Shown piece after piece: positions 47,640-56,216 of a stretch of DNA of 64,000 bases. Every line of letters starts with the position of its first letter. The stretch's first letter is position 1. Position numbers and translations under genes: made by a program. Source of the stretch: Kitasatospora mediocidica KCTC 9733 (GTDB taxonomy: Bacteria; Actinomycetota; Actinomycetes; Streptomycetales; Streptomycetaceae); assembly GCF_000744225.1 (NCBI RefSeq), contig NZ_JQLN01000005.1, forward strand, positions 744,001 to 808,000. The letters run 5' to 3'. The notes under the pieces are model-generated. The model was not told where the DNA came from and ran no database searches. It saw only the letters and a program-made list of their open reading frames with translations.

Positions 47640-49430
47640 TCAGACGTCCTCGGCCAGCTCCATCCAGGCGAGCTCCAGCTCCTCCTTCTCCTCCTTGACC
47701 TTGCGCAGCTTGCCGTCCAGCTCCGCGACCTTGGCGAAGTCCGAGGCGTGCTCCGCGAGTTGGTCGTGCAGCTTGCGCTCCTGCTGGTCGATCTTGACGA
47801 TCTGACGCTCGATCCGCTGGAGCTCCTTCTTCGCCGCCCGGGTGTCCCCGACCGGCTTGGCGGCAGCCACGGGAGAGGCCGGCGCGGCAGCGGCGGCGAT
47901 CTTCGCGCGGCGCTCCAGGTACTCGTCGACGCCCTTCGGCAGCATCCGCATCCGGCCGTCGCCGAGCAGCGCCTGCACGGTGTCGGTGGTCCGCTCGATG
48001 AAGAACCGGTCGTGGCTGATCACGATCATCGAGCCGGGCCAGCCGTCGAGCAGGTCTTCCAGCTGGTTGAGGGTCTCGATGTCCAGGTCGTTGGTGGGCT
48101 CGTCGAGGAAGAGCACGTTCGGCTCGTCCATCAGCAGGCGCAGCAGCTGGAGTCGGCGGCGCTCACCACCGGAGAGGTCGCCGACCGGCGTCCACTGCTT
48201 CTCCTTGGTGAAGCCGAACTGCTCGCAGAGCTGACCGGCACTCATCTCCCGGCCCTTGCCGAGATCGACCCGGCCGCGGACCTGCTCGACGGCCTGCAAC
48301 ACCCGGACGGAGGGGTCGAGTTCGGCGATCTCCTGGGAGAGGTAGGCGAGCCGCACGGTCTTGCCGACCTTGATCACGCCGGACGCGGGCTGCACATCGC
48401 CCTGCGAGTTGTACGCGGCCTGCATGGCCCGCAGCAGCGAGGTCTTGCCGGCGCCGTTGACACCCAGCAGGCCGATCCGGTCACCGGGGCCGAGGTTCCA
48501 GGTCAGCTGCTCCAGCAGGAGCTTGGGGCCGGCCTTGACGGTGACGTCCTCCAGCTCGAAGACCGTGCGGCCGAGCCGGGCGTTGGCGAACTTCATCAGC
48601 TCGCTCTTGTCGCGCGGCTCGGGGACGTCGGCGATCAGCGCATTGGCCGCCTCGATCCGGTAGCGCGGCTTCGCGGTACGGGCGGGGGCGCCGCGGCGCA
48701 GCCAGGCGAGCTCCTTGCGCGCCAGGTTCTGCCGCTTGCTCTCCTCGGTCGCCTCGATCCGCGAGCGCTCGGCCCGGGCGAAGACGTAGTCGGAGTAGCC
48801 GCCCTCGTACTCGCGGACCTCGCCGCGCTGGACGTCCCACATCCGGGTGCAGACCTGGTCCAGGAACCACCGGTCGTGGGTGACGCAGACGAGCGCGGAG
48901 CGGCGGTTCTGCAAGTGCTGGGCCAGCCAGGCGATGCCCTCGACGTCGAGGTGGTTGGTGGGCTCGTCCAGGACGATCAGGTCGTGCTCACCGAGCAGCA
49001 GCTTGGCCAGCGCGATCCGGCGGCGCTCACCGCCGGAGAGCGGGCCGATCACGGTGTCCAGGCCCTCGGCGAAGCCGGGCAGGTCGAGGCCTCCGAACAG
49101 GCCCTGGATGATGTCGCGGATCCGGGCGTCGCCCAACCACTGGTGGTCGGCGCGGTCGGCGATCACCTCGTGCCGGATGGTGGCCTTGGGGTCGAGCGAG
49201 TCGTGCTGGGTGAGGACGGCGAGCTGCATGCCGCCGGAGTGGGTGATCCGACCGCCGTCGGGCTCCTCCAGCAGGGCGAGCATCCGGATCAGGGTGGTCT
49301 TGCCGTCGCCGTTGCGGCCGACGACGCCGATCCGGTCGCCTTCGCTGACGCCGAGGGTGACCCCGTCGAGAAGGGCCCGGGTGCCGTAGACCTTCGTCAC
49401 GGATTCGATGGTGGCGAGGTTCACGGCCAC
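47640..49430 (-). CDS. ABC-F family ATPase
   Basis: ABC-F proteins have two nucleotide-binding domains and no membrane part; they act on the ribosome. Domain 1 shows Walker A GRNGDGKTTLIR, signature LSGGERRRIALAKLL and Walker B LIVLDEPTNHLD. Domain 2 shows GVNGAGKTSLLR, DLSGGERRRLQLLRLL and LFLDEPTNDLD. A linker between them and a C-terminal coiled coil (AAKKELQRIERQIVKIDQQE) complete the Uup-like layout of 596 residues. It lies downstream of ispE and converges on the FUSC gene. A translation-factor role is more likely than drug resistance, but sequence alone does not decide. Confidence 0.93.
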   Translation of the reverse strand: MAVNLATIESVTKVYGTRALLDGVTLGVSEGDRIGVVGRNGDGKTTLIRMLALLEEPDGGRITHSGGMQLAVLTQHDSLDPKATIRHEVIADRADHQWLGDARIRDIIQGLFGGLDLPGFAEGLDTVIGPLSGGERRRIALAKLLLGEHDLIVLDEPTNHLDVEGIAWLAQHLQNRRSALVCVTHDRWFLDQVCTRMWDVQRGEVREYEGGYSDYVFARAERSRIEATEESKRQNLARKELAWLRRGAPARTAKPRYRIEAANALIADVPEPRDKSELMKFANARLGRTVFELEDVTVKAGPKLLLEQLTWNLGPGDRIGLLGVNGAGKTSLLRAMQAAYNSQGDVQPASGVIKVGKTVRLAYLSQEIAELDPSVRVLQAVEQVRGRVDLGKGREMSAGQLCEQFGFTKEKQWTPVGDLSGGERRRLQLLRLLMDEPNVLFLDEPTNDLDIETLNQLEDLLDGWPGSMIVISHDRFFIERTTDTVQALLGDGRMRMLPKGVDEYLERRAKIAAAAAPASPVAAAKPVGDTRAAKKELQRIERQIVKIDQQERKLHDQLAEHASDFAKVAELDGKLRKVKEEKEELELAWMELAEDV

Positions 49431-49504
49431 GTGCGCTGCGCTCCTGGGATCGGTGGACTGGATCTCTCAAGAGTAGTCGGCGCCGATGAACTCCCCGCCC
49501 GCAC

Positions 49505-49542
49505 AGCCCTCCGCACCCGCACCAGCCCTCCGCACCCGCACC
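49505..49542. repeat. Two tandem 19-bp repeats after ispE
   Basis: The unit AGCCCTCCGCACCCGCACC occurs twice in direct succession, and a third partial copy overlaps the ispE stop region at about 49553. It fills the short gap between ispE and the ABC-F gene. Confidence 0.85.
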
Positions 49543-49551
49543 CCGGGCTCC

Positions 49552-50511
49552 TCAGCCCTCCGCCGGCACCTCCGCCAGAACCCCCGCGCCGGCGACCGGC
49601 CCGTAGGTGCTGTGCGCGGCCCGGCAGGTCCCGGAGGCCCGCAGCGCGCTCGCGACGGCCTCGGCGGCCTCCGCGTCCTTGGCCAGGAACGCGCAGGTCG
49701 GCCCGGACCCGGAGACCAGCACCCCCAGCGCCCCGGCATCGGCGCCGACCCGCAGGGTGGCCGCCAGCGCCGGGCGCAGCGAGAGCGCGGCAGCCTGCAG
49801 GTCGTTGCCGAGCGCGGCGGCCAGCGCGACGGCGTCGCCGGTGGCCAGCGCGGCCAGCAGCGCCGGGTCCGCCTCGGGCGCGGGGACGTCGGTGTCGGCG
49901 GAGCCCGTCCCGGCCTCGTCGCGCAGGCGGTCGCACTCGTGGAAGACGGCGGGCGTGGAGAGGCCGCCGTCGGCGACGGCGAAGACCCAGTGGAAGGTCC
50001 CGGCGACCGGTACGGGAGTGAGCAGCTCGCCCCGGCCGCGGCCCAGGGCGACGCCGCCGACCAGCGCGAACGGCACGTCCGAGCCGAGTTCCGCCGCGAT
50101 CTCCAGCAGCACCGCCCGCGGCGTGCCGAGTCCCCAGAGCGCGTCGCAGGCCACCAGCGCGGCGGCGCCGTCGGCACTGCCGCCGGCCATCCCGCCGGCC
50201 ACCGGGATCTCCTTGGCGATGTGCAGCCGGACGTCGGCCGCGATGCCGTGGTGGGCGGCCAGCAGGTGAGCGGCCCGGGCGGCGAGGTTGCTGTCGTCCA
50301 GCGGGACGAGGGCGGCGTCCGGACCGGCGCAGGTCAGCGTCACACCGCTGCCGGACGGCCCGGGCGCGGCGGTCACCACATCACCCAGGGCGACCGCGAA
50401 GAAGACGTTGGCGAGCTCGTGGAACCCGTCCGCCCGGCGGCCGCCGACCGCGAGCTGCACGTTGACCTTGGCGGGAACCCGGACCGTGACCGCCGGACGA
50501 GGAGTACTCAC
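49552..50511 (-). CDS. ispE: 4-(cytidine 5'-diphospho)-2-C-methyl-D-erythritol kinase
   Basis: IspE is the fourth enzyme of the MEP isoprenoid pathway. The 319-residue GHMP kinase has [20 protein letters not shown], the ATP loop [19 protein letters not shown], and [18 protein letters not shown] at 50511 overlaps the rsmA stop by 4 nt (GTGA), so it is coupled to rsmA, as in many actinobacteria. Confidence 0.95.
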   Translation of the reverse strand: MSTPRPAVTVRVPAKVNVQLAVGGRRADGFHELANVFFAVALGDVVTAAPGPSGSGVTLTCAGPDAALVPLDDSNLAARAAHLLAAHHGIAADVRLHIAKEIPVAGGMAGGSADGAAALVACDALWGLGTPRAVLLEIAAELGSDVPFALVGGVALGRGRGELLTPVPVAGTFHWVFAVADGGLSTPAVFHECDRLRDEAGTGSADTDVPAPEADPALLAALATGDAVALAAALGNDLQAAALSLRPALAATLRVGADAGALGVLVSGSGPTCAFLAKDAEAAEAVASALRASGTCRAAHSTYGPVAGAGVLAEVPAEG

Positions 50512-51395
50512 AGCACCGGCGCCTTCGGCTTGTGTTCGGCGATCGCGGCGAACTGCTCCACGGTGAGCATCTCGCCGCGCAGCTTGTGGTCGATCCCGGC
50601 GTCCGCGAGGGCCTGCTCGGCGGCGGCCGGCGAACCGGCCCAGCCGGACAGCGCCGCGCGCAGCGTCTTGCGGCGCTGGGCGAAGGCGGCGTCCACGACG
50701 GCGAAGACCTCGCGCCGGGTGGCCGTGGTGACCGGCGGATCGCGGCGGACCAGCGACACCAGGCCCGAGTCGACGTTCGGTGCGGGCCAGAAGACGTTGC
50801 GGCCGATCGCCCCGGCGCGCTTGACCTCCGCGTACCAGTTGGCCTTGACCGACGGCACGCCGTAGACCTTGTTGCCCGGCTTGGCGGCGAGGCGGTCGGC
50901 CACCTCGGACTGCACCATCACCAGCGAGCGCTCGATGGTGGGGAAGGTCGCCAGCATGTGCAGCAGCACCGGGACGGCGACGTTGTAGGGCAGGTTGGCG
51001 ACCAGCGCGGTCGGCGCGGGGCCGGGCAGCTCGGTCACCTCCATGGCGTCGCTCAGGACCAGGTCGAAGTCCTTGGCGCGCGCTGGCAGCCGGGAGGCGA
51101 TGGTGGTCGGCAGGTGCTGGGCGAGCAGCGCGTCGATCTCCACGGCGGTGACATGCGCGGCGACGTCCAGCAGCGCCAGGGTCAGCGAGCCGAGCCCGGG
51201 GCCGACCTCGACCACGGCGTCCTCGGCGGTCACCTCGGCGGCGCGGACGATACGACGGACCGTGTTGCCGTCGATCACGAAGTTCTGACCGCGCTGCTTG
51301 GTCGGCCGGACCCCGAGGGCCGCGGCCAGCTCCCGGATGTCGGAGGCGCCGAGGAGGACGGTGTCGGCTGCGGGGGCGGGATCGGTGGTGCTCAC
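50508..51395 (-). CDS. rsmA: 16S rRNA dimethyladenosine transferase RsmA/KsgA
   Basis: RsmA dimethylates A1518 and A1519 of 16S rRNA (E. coli numbering). The 295-residue protein has [20 protein letters not shown], the AdoMet loop [17 protein letters not shown], and the catalytic [15 protein letters not shown]. It lies 26 bp after tatD and overlaps ispE. The assignment is secure. Confidence 0.96.
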   Translation of the reverse strand: MSTTDPAPAADTVLLGASDIRELAAALGVRPTKQRGQNFVIDGNTVRRIVRAAEVTAEDAVVEVGPGLGSLTLALLDVAAHVTAVEIDALLAQHLPTTIASRLPARAKDFDLVLSDAMEVTELPGPAPTALVANLPYNVAVPVLLHMLATFPTIERSLVMVQSEVADRLAAKPGNKVYGVPSVKANWYAEVKRAGAIGRNVFWPAPNVDSGLVSLVRRDPPVTTATRREVFAVVDAAFAQRRKTLRAALSGWAGSPAAAEQALADAGIDHKLRGEMLTVEQFAAIAEHKPKAPVL

Positions 51396-51421
51396 CGGGT
51401 AAGGATACGGGCGCGGGGCGA

Positions 51422-52309
51422 TCAGACCTGCCCGTAGCCGAAGGCGCGCGCGGTGTTGGCGGCGACGGCGGTGGCGAGCTCGTCCTCGCCCAGTCCCAGC
51501 GACAGCGCCATCGCACGCAGGGTGACCGGGATCAGGTACGGGGCGTTGGGGCGGCCGCGGTAGGGGTGCGGGGTGAGGAACGGCGCGTCGGTCTCGACCA
51601 GCACCCGGTCGAGCGGGGTGACGGCCAGCGCGTCGCGCAGCGGCTGGTTGGCCTTGAAGGTGACCGGCCCGGCGAAGGAGAGGTACCAGCCGTGCTCGGC
51701 GCAGGTCTTGGCCATCTCGGCGTCGCCGGAGTAGCAGTGGAAGACGGTGCGCTCGGGGGCGCCCTCGGCCAGCAGCAGCGCGATGACGTCCTCGTGGGCG
51801 TCCCGGTCGTGGATCACCAGGGCCTTGCCGTGCCGCTTGGCGATCTCGATGTGCCGGCGGAAGGACTCCTTCTGGATGTCCACGCCCTCCGGGCCGGTGC
51901 GGAAGTAGTCGAGGCCGGTCTCACCGACCGCGCGGACCTGCGGCAGCGCGGCGAGCCGGTCGATCTCGGCCAGCGCCTCGTCCAGCGCCGACGACCCGCC
52001 GGGGGTGCGGCGCTGACCGGACCAGCCGTCGCCGTCGCCCAGCACCAGCCGCGGCGCCTCGTTGGGGTGCAGCGCGACGGCCGCGTGCACCTGCTCGTAC
52101 TCGGCGGCCAGCTCGGCGGCCCAGCGCGAGCTGGGCAGGTCACAGCCGACCTGGACGACGGTGTCGACACCCACCGAGGCCGCCTTGGCCAGGCTCTCGG
52201 CCGGTGTGCCGGACTGCATGTCCAGGTGGGTGTGCGAGTCGGCCACCGCCACCGCGAGCGGTGCGGGCAGCGGGGGCGGGGTGGTGCGGTCGACGTCCTT
52301 GGCAGCCAT
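51422..52309 (-). CDS. tatD: TatD-family metal-dependent nuclease
   Basis: TatD proteins are TIM-barrel deoxyribonucleases. This one shows the metal-binding HxH in [49 protein letters not shown] and [16 protein letters not shown]. The protein has 295 residues from the ATG at 52309; a GTG two codons earlier is an alternative. It heads tatD-rsmA-ispE. Confidence 0.94.
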   Translation of the reverse strand: MAAKDVDRTTPPPLPAPLAVAVADSHTHLDMQSGTPAESLAKAASVGVDTVVQVGCDLPSSRWAAELAAEYEQVHAAVALHPNEAPRLVLGDGDGWSGQRRTPGGSSALDEALAEIDRLAALPQVRAVGETGLDYFRTGPEGVDIQKESFRRHIEIAKRHGKALVIHDRDAHEDVIALLLAEGAPERTVFHCYSGDAEMAKTCAEHGWYLSFAGPVTFKANQPLRDALAVTPLDRVLVETDAPFLTPHPYRGRPNAPYLIPVTLRAMALSLGLGEDELATAVAANTARAFGYGQV

Positions 52310-52328
52310 GGTCACCCAGCCTAAACGT

Positions 52329-52376
52329 CCCGTCGCCGCCCTCGGACCGCGACCGCGGTGCGAGGGCGGCGACGGG
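52329..52376 (-). terminator. Terminator of the zinc-ribbon gene
   Basis: A perfect 16-bp stem (52329-52344 with 52361-52376) encloses a loop that forms a further 5-bp stem. It begins 6 nt past the stop codon and isolates tatD from the upstream gene. Confidence 0.88.
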
Positions 52377-52381
52377 GAGCG

Positions 52382-52873
52382 CTACGGCTTGGGCAGCCAG
52401 AACTGGTACCAGTGCCCGCGCATCGCGGGCGGTGCCTGGTCGGTGAGTGCGGCCGGTTCGCCGTGGGAGGCGTAGCCGGGGGCGTGGTGCGAGGAGTCCG
52501 CGACCGAGGCGACCCGGCCGGCCCGCATGATCCGCACGGTGTGACCGCCACAGCCCGGGCAGGTCGGCTGGAGCAGCGGCGAGGGCACCCGGACGCCGTT
52601 GGCGTGGTACTGGATCACCGTGTGGCCGTCGCTCGCCCGGTGGTGCTCGATGTCGTACGCCTGCTCCCAGCCGTAGCCACAGCTGAGACAGGCGAAGGAG
52701 TAGGCCTCCTGGACCATCTCGACCCCCGGTCGCGACCGTTCGGCCATGGCGGCCATGGTCGGCCTGGCGGCGGTCGGGCCGGGTCCAGGACGGGGGGCAC
52801 GGTCCGGATCCGTGGCCGGCTTGACGCCGGTCAGCGGGCTGCCGCCCAGAGGGCTACCGATTGTCTCGCTCAT
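52382..52873 (-). CDS. Zinc-ribbon protein of unknown function
   Basis: This 163-residue protein carries two CxxC pairs (FACLSCGYGWEQ and PTCPGCGGHTV) about 50 residues apart, which could form one zinc ribbon. Conserved-looking segments lie between (HHRASDGHTVIQYHANGVRV) and at the C-terminus (MRGHWYQFWLPKP). I know of similar hypothetical proteins in streptomycetes but no function. It is a single-gene unit with palindromes upstream and a strong terminator downstream. Confidence 0.8.
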   Translation of the reverse strand: MSETIGSPLGGSPLTGVKPATDPDRAPRPGPGPTAARPTMAAMAERSRPGVEMVQEAYSFACLSCGYGWEQAYDIEHHRASDGHTVIQYHANGVRVPSPLLQPTCPGCGGHTVRIMRAGRVASVADSSHHAPGYASHGEPAALTDQAPPAMRGHWYQFWLPKP

Positions 52874-52892
52874 CGCGGTCTCCCAGCGCCCG

Positions 52893-52932
52893 CCGGACGT
52901 TCGTCCGGTGCGGGTCTTTCCATCCGATGGAA
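52893..52932. promoter_or_regulatory. Two palindromes upstream of the zinc-ribbon gene
   Basis: CCGGACG-TT-CGTCCGG (52893-52908) and TTCCAT-CCG-ATGGAA (52918-52932) are both perfect inverted repeats 20-60 bp before the gene start. They could be operators; no promoter pair was recognised. Confidence 0.45.
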
Positions 52933-53156
52933 TGCCCAGGCGGTGTCCGGCGATGCCCGGCTTGCCGAGACTTGGCCCGGTGTTGGGGATTCCTGTACGA
53001 AGACCCCTCGAAACCGCAGCTCAGCAGGGGTTTACGGGGGCTTCGCTTTACCTTGTCGCAGGGCCGCGCGGCGCACGTCGCTGCGGGTCGGCACCGGCGT
53101 ACGCGGGGCGGCGTCTCCCTCCCACCGTACGCGCGTCCCTCGCCGGAGGCACCGTC

Positions 53157-54032
53157 TCAGCCGGCGCTCTTCGCAGGACCACCCTTGGCCGGACCGGTCT
53201 TCGCCGCCACCACCGCGTCGAAGACCTCGCGCTTGGGCAGCCCCAGGTCCGCCGCGACCGCCGCGATGGCCTCCTTGCGGCTCTCCCCCGCCTCCTCCCG
53301 CACCGCGACCCGGCGGGCCAGCTCGGCGGGGCCCAGCTCCTGCGGAGCGGCCGGCGGGGCGCCGGCCACCACCACGGTGATCTCGCCGCGCACACCGTCG
53401 GCGGCCCAGACCGCCAGCTCGCCGATCGGGCCGCGCTTGATCTCCTCGTAGGTCTTGGTCAGCTCCCGGCAGACGGCGGCGGGGCGGTCGGCGCCGAACG
53501 CCTCGGCCATCGCGCCGAGCGCCTCGGCGATCCGGTGCGGGGCCTCGAAGAAGACCATGGTGCGCGGCTCGGCGGCGACCTCGGCGAGTTGCCGGGCGCG
53601 GTCGCCGGCCTTGCGCGGCAGGAAGCCCTCGAAGGTGAAGCGGTCCACCGGCAGCCCGGACAGGGCCAGCGCGGTGAGCACCGCCGACGGGCCGGGCACC
53701 GCGGTGACCTTGATGTCGGCGGCGACGGCGGCCGCCACCAGCCGGTAGCCGGGGTCGGAGACCGAGGGCATCCCGGCGTCCGTCACCAGCAGCACCCGGG
53801 CTCCGCCGGTGAGCGCCTCGACCAGTTCGGGGGTGCGGCCGACCTCGTTGCCCTCGAAGTAGGAGAGCACCCGGCCGCTGGGGGTGACCCCGAGCGCCTG
53901 GGTGAGTCGGCGCAGCCGTCGGGTGTCCTCGGCCGCGATCACGTCCGCCGAGCCGAGCTCGGCGATCAGTCGGGGCGGGGCGTCCGAGACGTCGCCGATG
54001 GGAGTTCCTGCCAACACCAGTACACCTGTCAC
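53157..54032 (-). CDS. rsmI: 16S rRNA 2'-O-ribose C1402 methyltransferase
   Basis: RsmI belongs to the tetrapyrrole-methylase fold: LVLAGTPIGDVSDAPPRL, AAEDTRRLRRLTQALG, LVTDAGMPSVSDPGYRLV, and AVPGPSAVLTALALSGLP are the family motifs, with FFEAPHRIAEAL later. It has 291 residues including a C-terminal helical extension. It is divergent from the mannosyltransferase gene, a pairing also seen in mycobacteria. Confidence 0.95.
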   Translation of the reverse strand: MTGVLVLAGTPIGDVSDAPPRLIAELGSADVIAAEDTRRLRRLTQALGVTPSGRVLSYFEGNEVGRTPELVEALTGGARVLLVTDAGMPSVSDPGYRLVAAAVAADIKVTAVPGPSAVLTALALSGLPVDRFTFEGFLPRKAGDRARQLAEVAAEPRTMVFFEAPHRIAEALGAMAEAFGADRPAAVCRELTKTYEEIKRGPIGELAVWAADGVRGEITVVVAGAPPAAPQELGPAELARRVAVREEAGESRKEAIAAVAADLGLPKREVFDAVVAAKTGPAKGGPAKSAG

Positions 54033-54191
54033 CCGGACATCCTCGCAGGGGCCGGGGCGAGTCCTGGCATTCCCGCCGGGCGCGCGGCGCGCTGCCGGGC
54101 TCGCCCGGCGACGCGATGCCGGGACCCGCCAGGAGAAAGGTGGCGAACCGGGCAGCTTCCCGGGGCGGGCTTCTGCTTTCAGGACCCGCCC

Positions 54192-54197
54192 CTACGA
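54192..54197 (+). promoter_or_regulatory. -10 element placed for a leaderless mannosyltransferase mRNA
   Basis: TACGAT lies 7 nt before the GTG at 54205, so transcription would start at or next to the start codon. No ribosome site is present, and no clear -35 was found. Confidence 0.45.
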
Positions 54198-54204
54198 TGT
54201 GCGG

Positions 54205-56091
54205 GTGAGCGGCGAGACGGCAGCAGAGACAGCGGTGGTGGAGACCAATCCGACCACGGCGGCATCCGGCGTGCCGGTGCCGCGACCGGACGGCGTGTCA
54301 GAGCCCGCCGGAGGACCGGCGGCGCAGGCGGCCGACGGGCCCGTGCGCCCGGGCTGGGCCGGGCGACTGGCCGGCGTCGGCTACCGCGCCCCCGAGCGGG
54401 CCTCGTTCGCCGAGCGGCTGGTGCCCGCGATGCCGGACGGCCCGGGGGTGACGCCCGCTGTCGTGGCGCCCTCGCTGCTGCTGGCCCGGTTCGGCGTGCG
54501 GCTGCCCGCCGGGCTGTGGAACTGGCTCTGCCGCTGGGCGGGCTGGCTGGGCCCGCTGGCGGTGGCGCTGTTCGGCGGCGTGCTGCGCTTCACCAACCTG
54601 GGCAGCCCCCACGCGATCATCTTCGACGAGACGTACTACGCCAAGGACGCCTACGCGCTCTGGCAGGGCGGCTACGAGACCAACTGGCCCGAGACCGCCA
54701 ACTCCCAGCTGCTGACGCCGCATCAGCCGATCCCGTACCAGAGCGACCCGTCCTTCATCGTCCATCCGCCGGTCGGCAAGTGGATCATCGGGCTGGGTGA
54801 GCAGTTCTTCGGGCTGCACCCGTTCGGCTGGCGGTTCATGGTCGCCGTCCTCGGGACCCTGTCGATCCTGATGATCGCCCGGATCGGCCGTCGGCTGTTC
54901 CGCTCCACGCTGCTCGGCTGCGTGGCCGGACTGCTGCTCTCGGTGGACGGCCTGCACTTCGTGATGAGCAGGACCTCGCTGCTCGACCTGATCGTCATGT
55001 TCTGGATCCTGGCCGCTTTCGGCTTCCTGCTGATCGACCGCGACCACACCCGGGCGAAGATCGCCCGCTTGCTCCCGGACGGCCCCGACGCCCTGCGCGC
55101 CCACCGGATGCGGCTCGGCTGGCGGCCGTACCGGCTGGCCGCCGGGGTCTGCGTGGGCCTGGCCTGCTCCACCAAGTGGAGCGGGATGTACGTGGCGGCC
55201 TTCTTCGGCCTGCTGACCGTCTTCTGGGACGCGGGGGCCCGGCGGCTGGCCGGCGCCCGGCGCCCGCACTGGACGGCGACCCTGCGCGACGGCCTGCCGG
55301 CCTTCGCCTCGATCGTGGTCGCCTCGGTGGTCGTCTACATCTCCTCCTGGGCCGGCTGGCTGGCCAGCAGCGACGTGCCCGGCAAGGGCGGCTACGGCAG
55401 GGACTGGGCGGCTCACCGGGCCGGGCTCTCACCGGAGTTCGTCTCGCTGCCGGTGCTCGGCAAGGTCAAGATGCCGTTCCAGGTGGACATGACCTGGGTA
55501 CCGGCCGCGCTGCGCTCGCTCTGGCACTACCACGGCCAGATGTACGACTTCAATATCAACCTGCACAGCCCGCACATCTACCAGTCCAACCCGTGGAGTT
55601 GGCTGCTGCTCGGCCGGCCGGTCTCCTTCTACTACGAGTCGCCCAAGCTCGGGATCAGCGGCTGCAAGGCCAACCAGTGCGCCGCGGAGGTGCTGGCGAT
55701 CGGCACCCCGATCCTCTGGTGGGCCGGCCTCGTCGCGCTGCTCTACTGCCTCTACCGGTGGGCGCTGCGGCGTGACTGGCGGGCGGGCGCGGTGCTCTGC
55801 GGGCTCGGCGCCGGCTACCTGCCCTGGTTCGAGTACCAGCAGCGGACCATCTTCCTCTTCTACGCGGTCGCCTTCGTGCCGTTCCTGGTGCTGGCCGTGA
55901 CCATGCTGATCGGGGCGATGATCGGGCCCGCCACGGCGACCCGGGAACGGCGCACGGCGGGCGGCGTGGCCGCCGGGGCCCTGGTGCTCGCGGTGATGTG
56001 GAACTTCCTCTACTTCTTCCCCCTCTACACCGGCCAGACCATCCCCTGGCAGGACTGGAACAACCGGATGTGGTTCACCACCTGGATCTGA
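54205..56091 (+). CDS. pmt: Polyprenyl-phosphate-mannose:protein O-mannosyltransferase
   Basis: Pmt transfers mannose from polyprenyl phosphate to Ser/Thr of exported proteins. The 628-residue GT39 membrane protein has the catalytic acidic pair in IIFDETYYAKDAYAL, then FIVHPPVGKWIIGLGE, and about ten membrane helices, ending in FLYFFPLYTGQTIPWQDWNN and WFTTWI. The GTG at 54205 (VSGETAAETAV) seems leaderless; a GTG at 54199 is an alternative. The N-terminal 100 residues before the first helix are flexible. It is divergent from rsmI. Confidence 0.93.
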   Translation: MSGETAAETAVVETNPTTAASGVPVPRPDGVSEPAGGPAAQAADGPVRPGWAGRLAGVGYRAPERASFAERLVPAMPDGPGVTPAVVAPSLLLARFGVRLPAGLWNWLCRWAGWLGPLAVALFGGVLRFTNLGSPHAIIFDETYYAKDAYALWQGGYETNWPETANSQLLTPHQPIPYQSDPSFIVHPPVGKWIIGLGEQFFGLHPFGWRFMVAVLGTLSILMIARIGRRLFRSTLLGCVAGLLLSVDGLHFVMSRTSLLDLIVMFWILAAFGFLLIDRDHTRAKIARLLPDGPDALRAHRMRLGWRPYRLAAGVCVGLACSTKWSGMYVAAFFGLLTVFWDAGARRLAGARRPHWTATLRDGLPAFASIVVASVVVYISSWAGWLASSDVPGKGGYGRDWAAHRAGLSPEFVSLPVLGKVKMPFQVDMTWVPAALRSLWHYHGQMYDFNINLHSPHIYQSNPWSWLLLGRPVSFYYESPKLGISGCKANQCAAEVLAIGTPILWWAGLVALLYCLYRWALRRDWRAGAVLCGLGAGYLPWFEYQQRTIFLFYAVAFVPFLVLAVTMLIGAMIGPATATRERRTAGGVAAGALVLAVMWNFLYFFPLYTGQTIPWQDWNNRMWFTTWI

Positions 56092-56216
56092 CGTCGGCCC
56101 CCTATCGGACGTGTACCAGCTCTGTCACGAGTGCGTGCCCTTCGACGGGTGCGCGGAATCGCCCGTTTACGCTGGTCTGACGCTCGACCGACCGGCAACC
56201 CAGGGGGACCACCACC

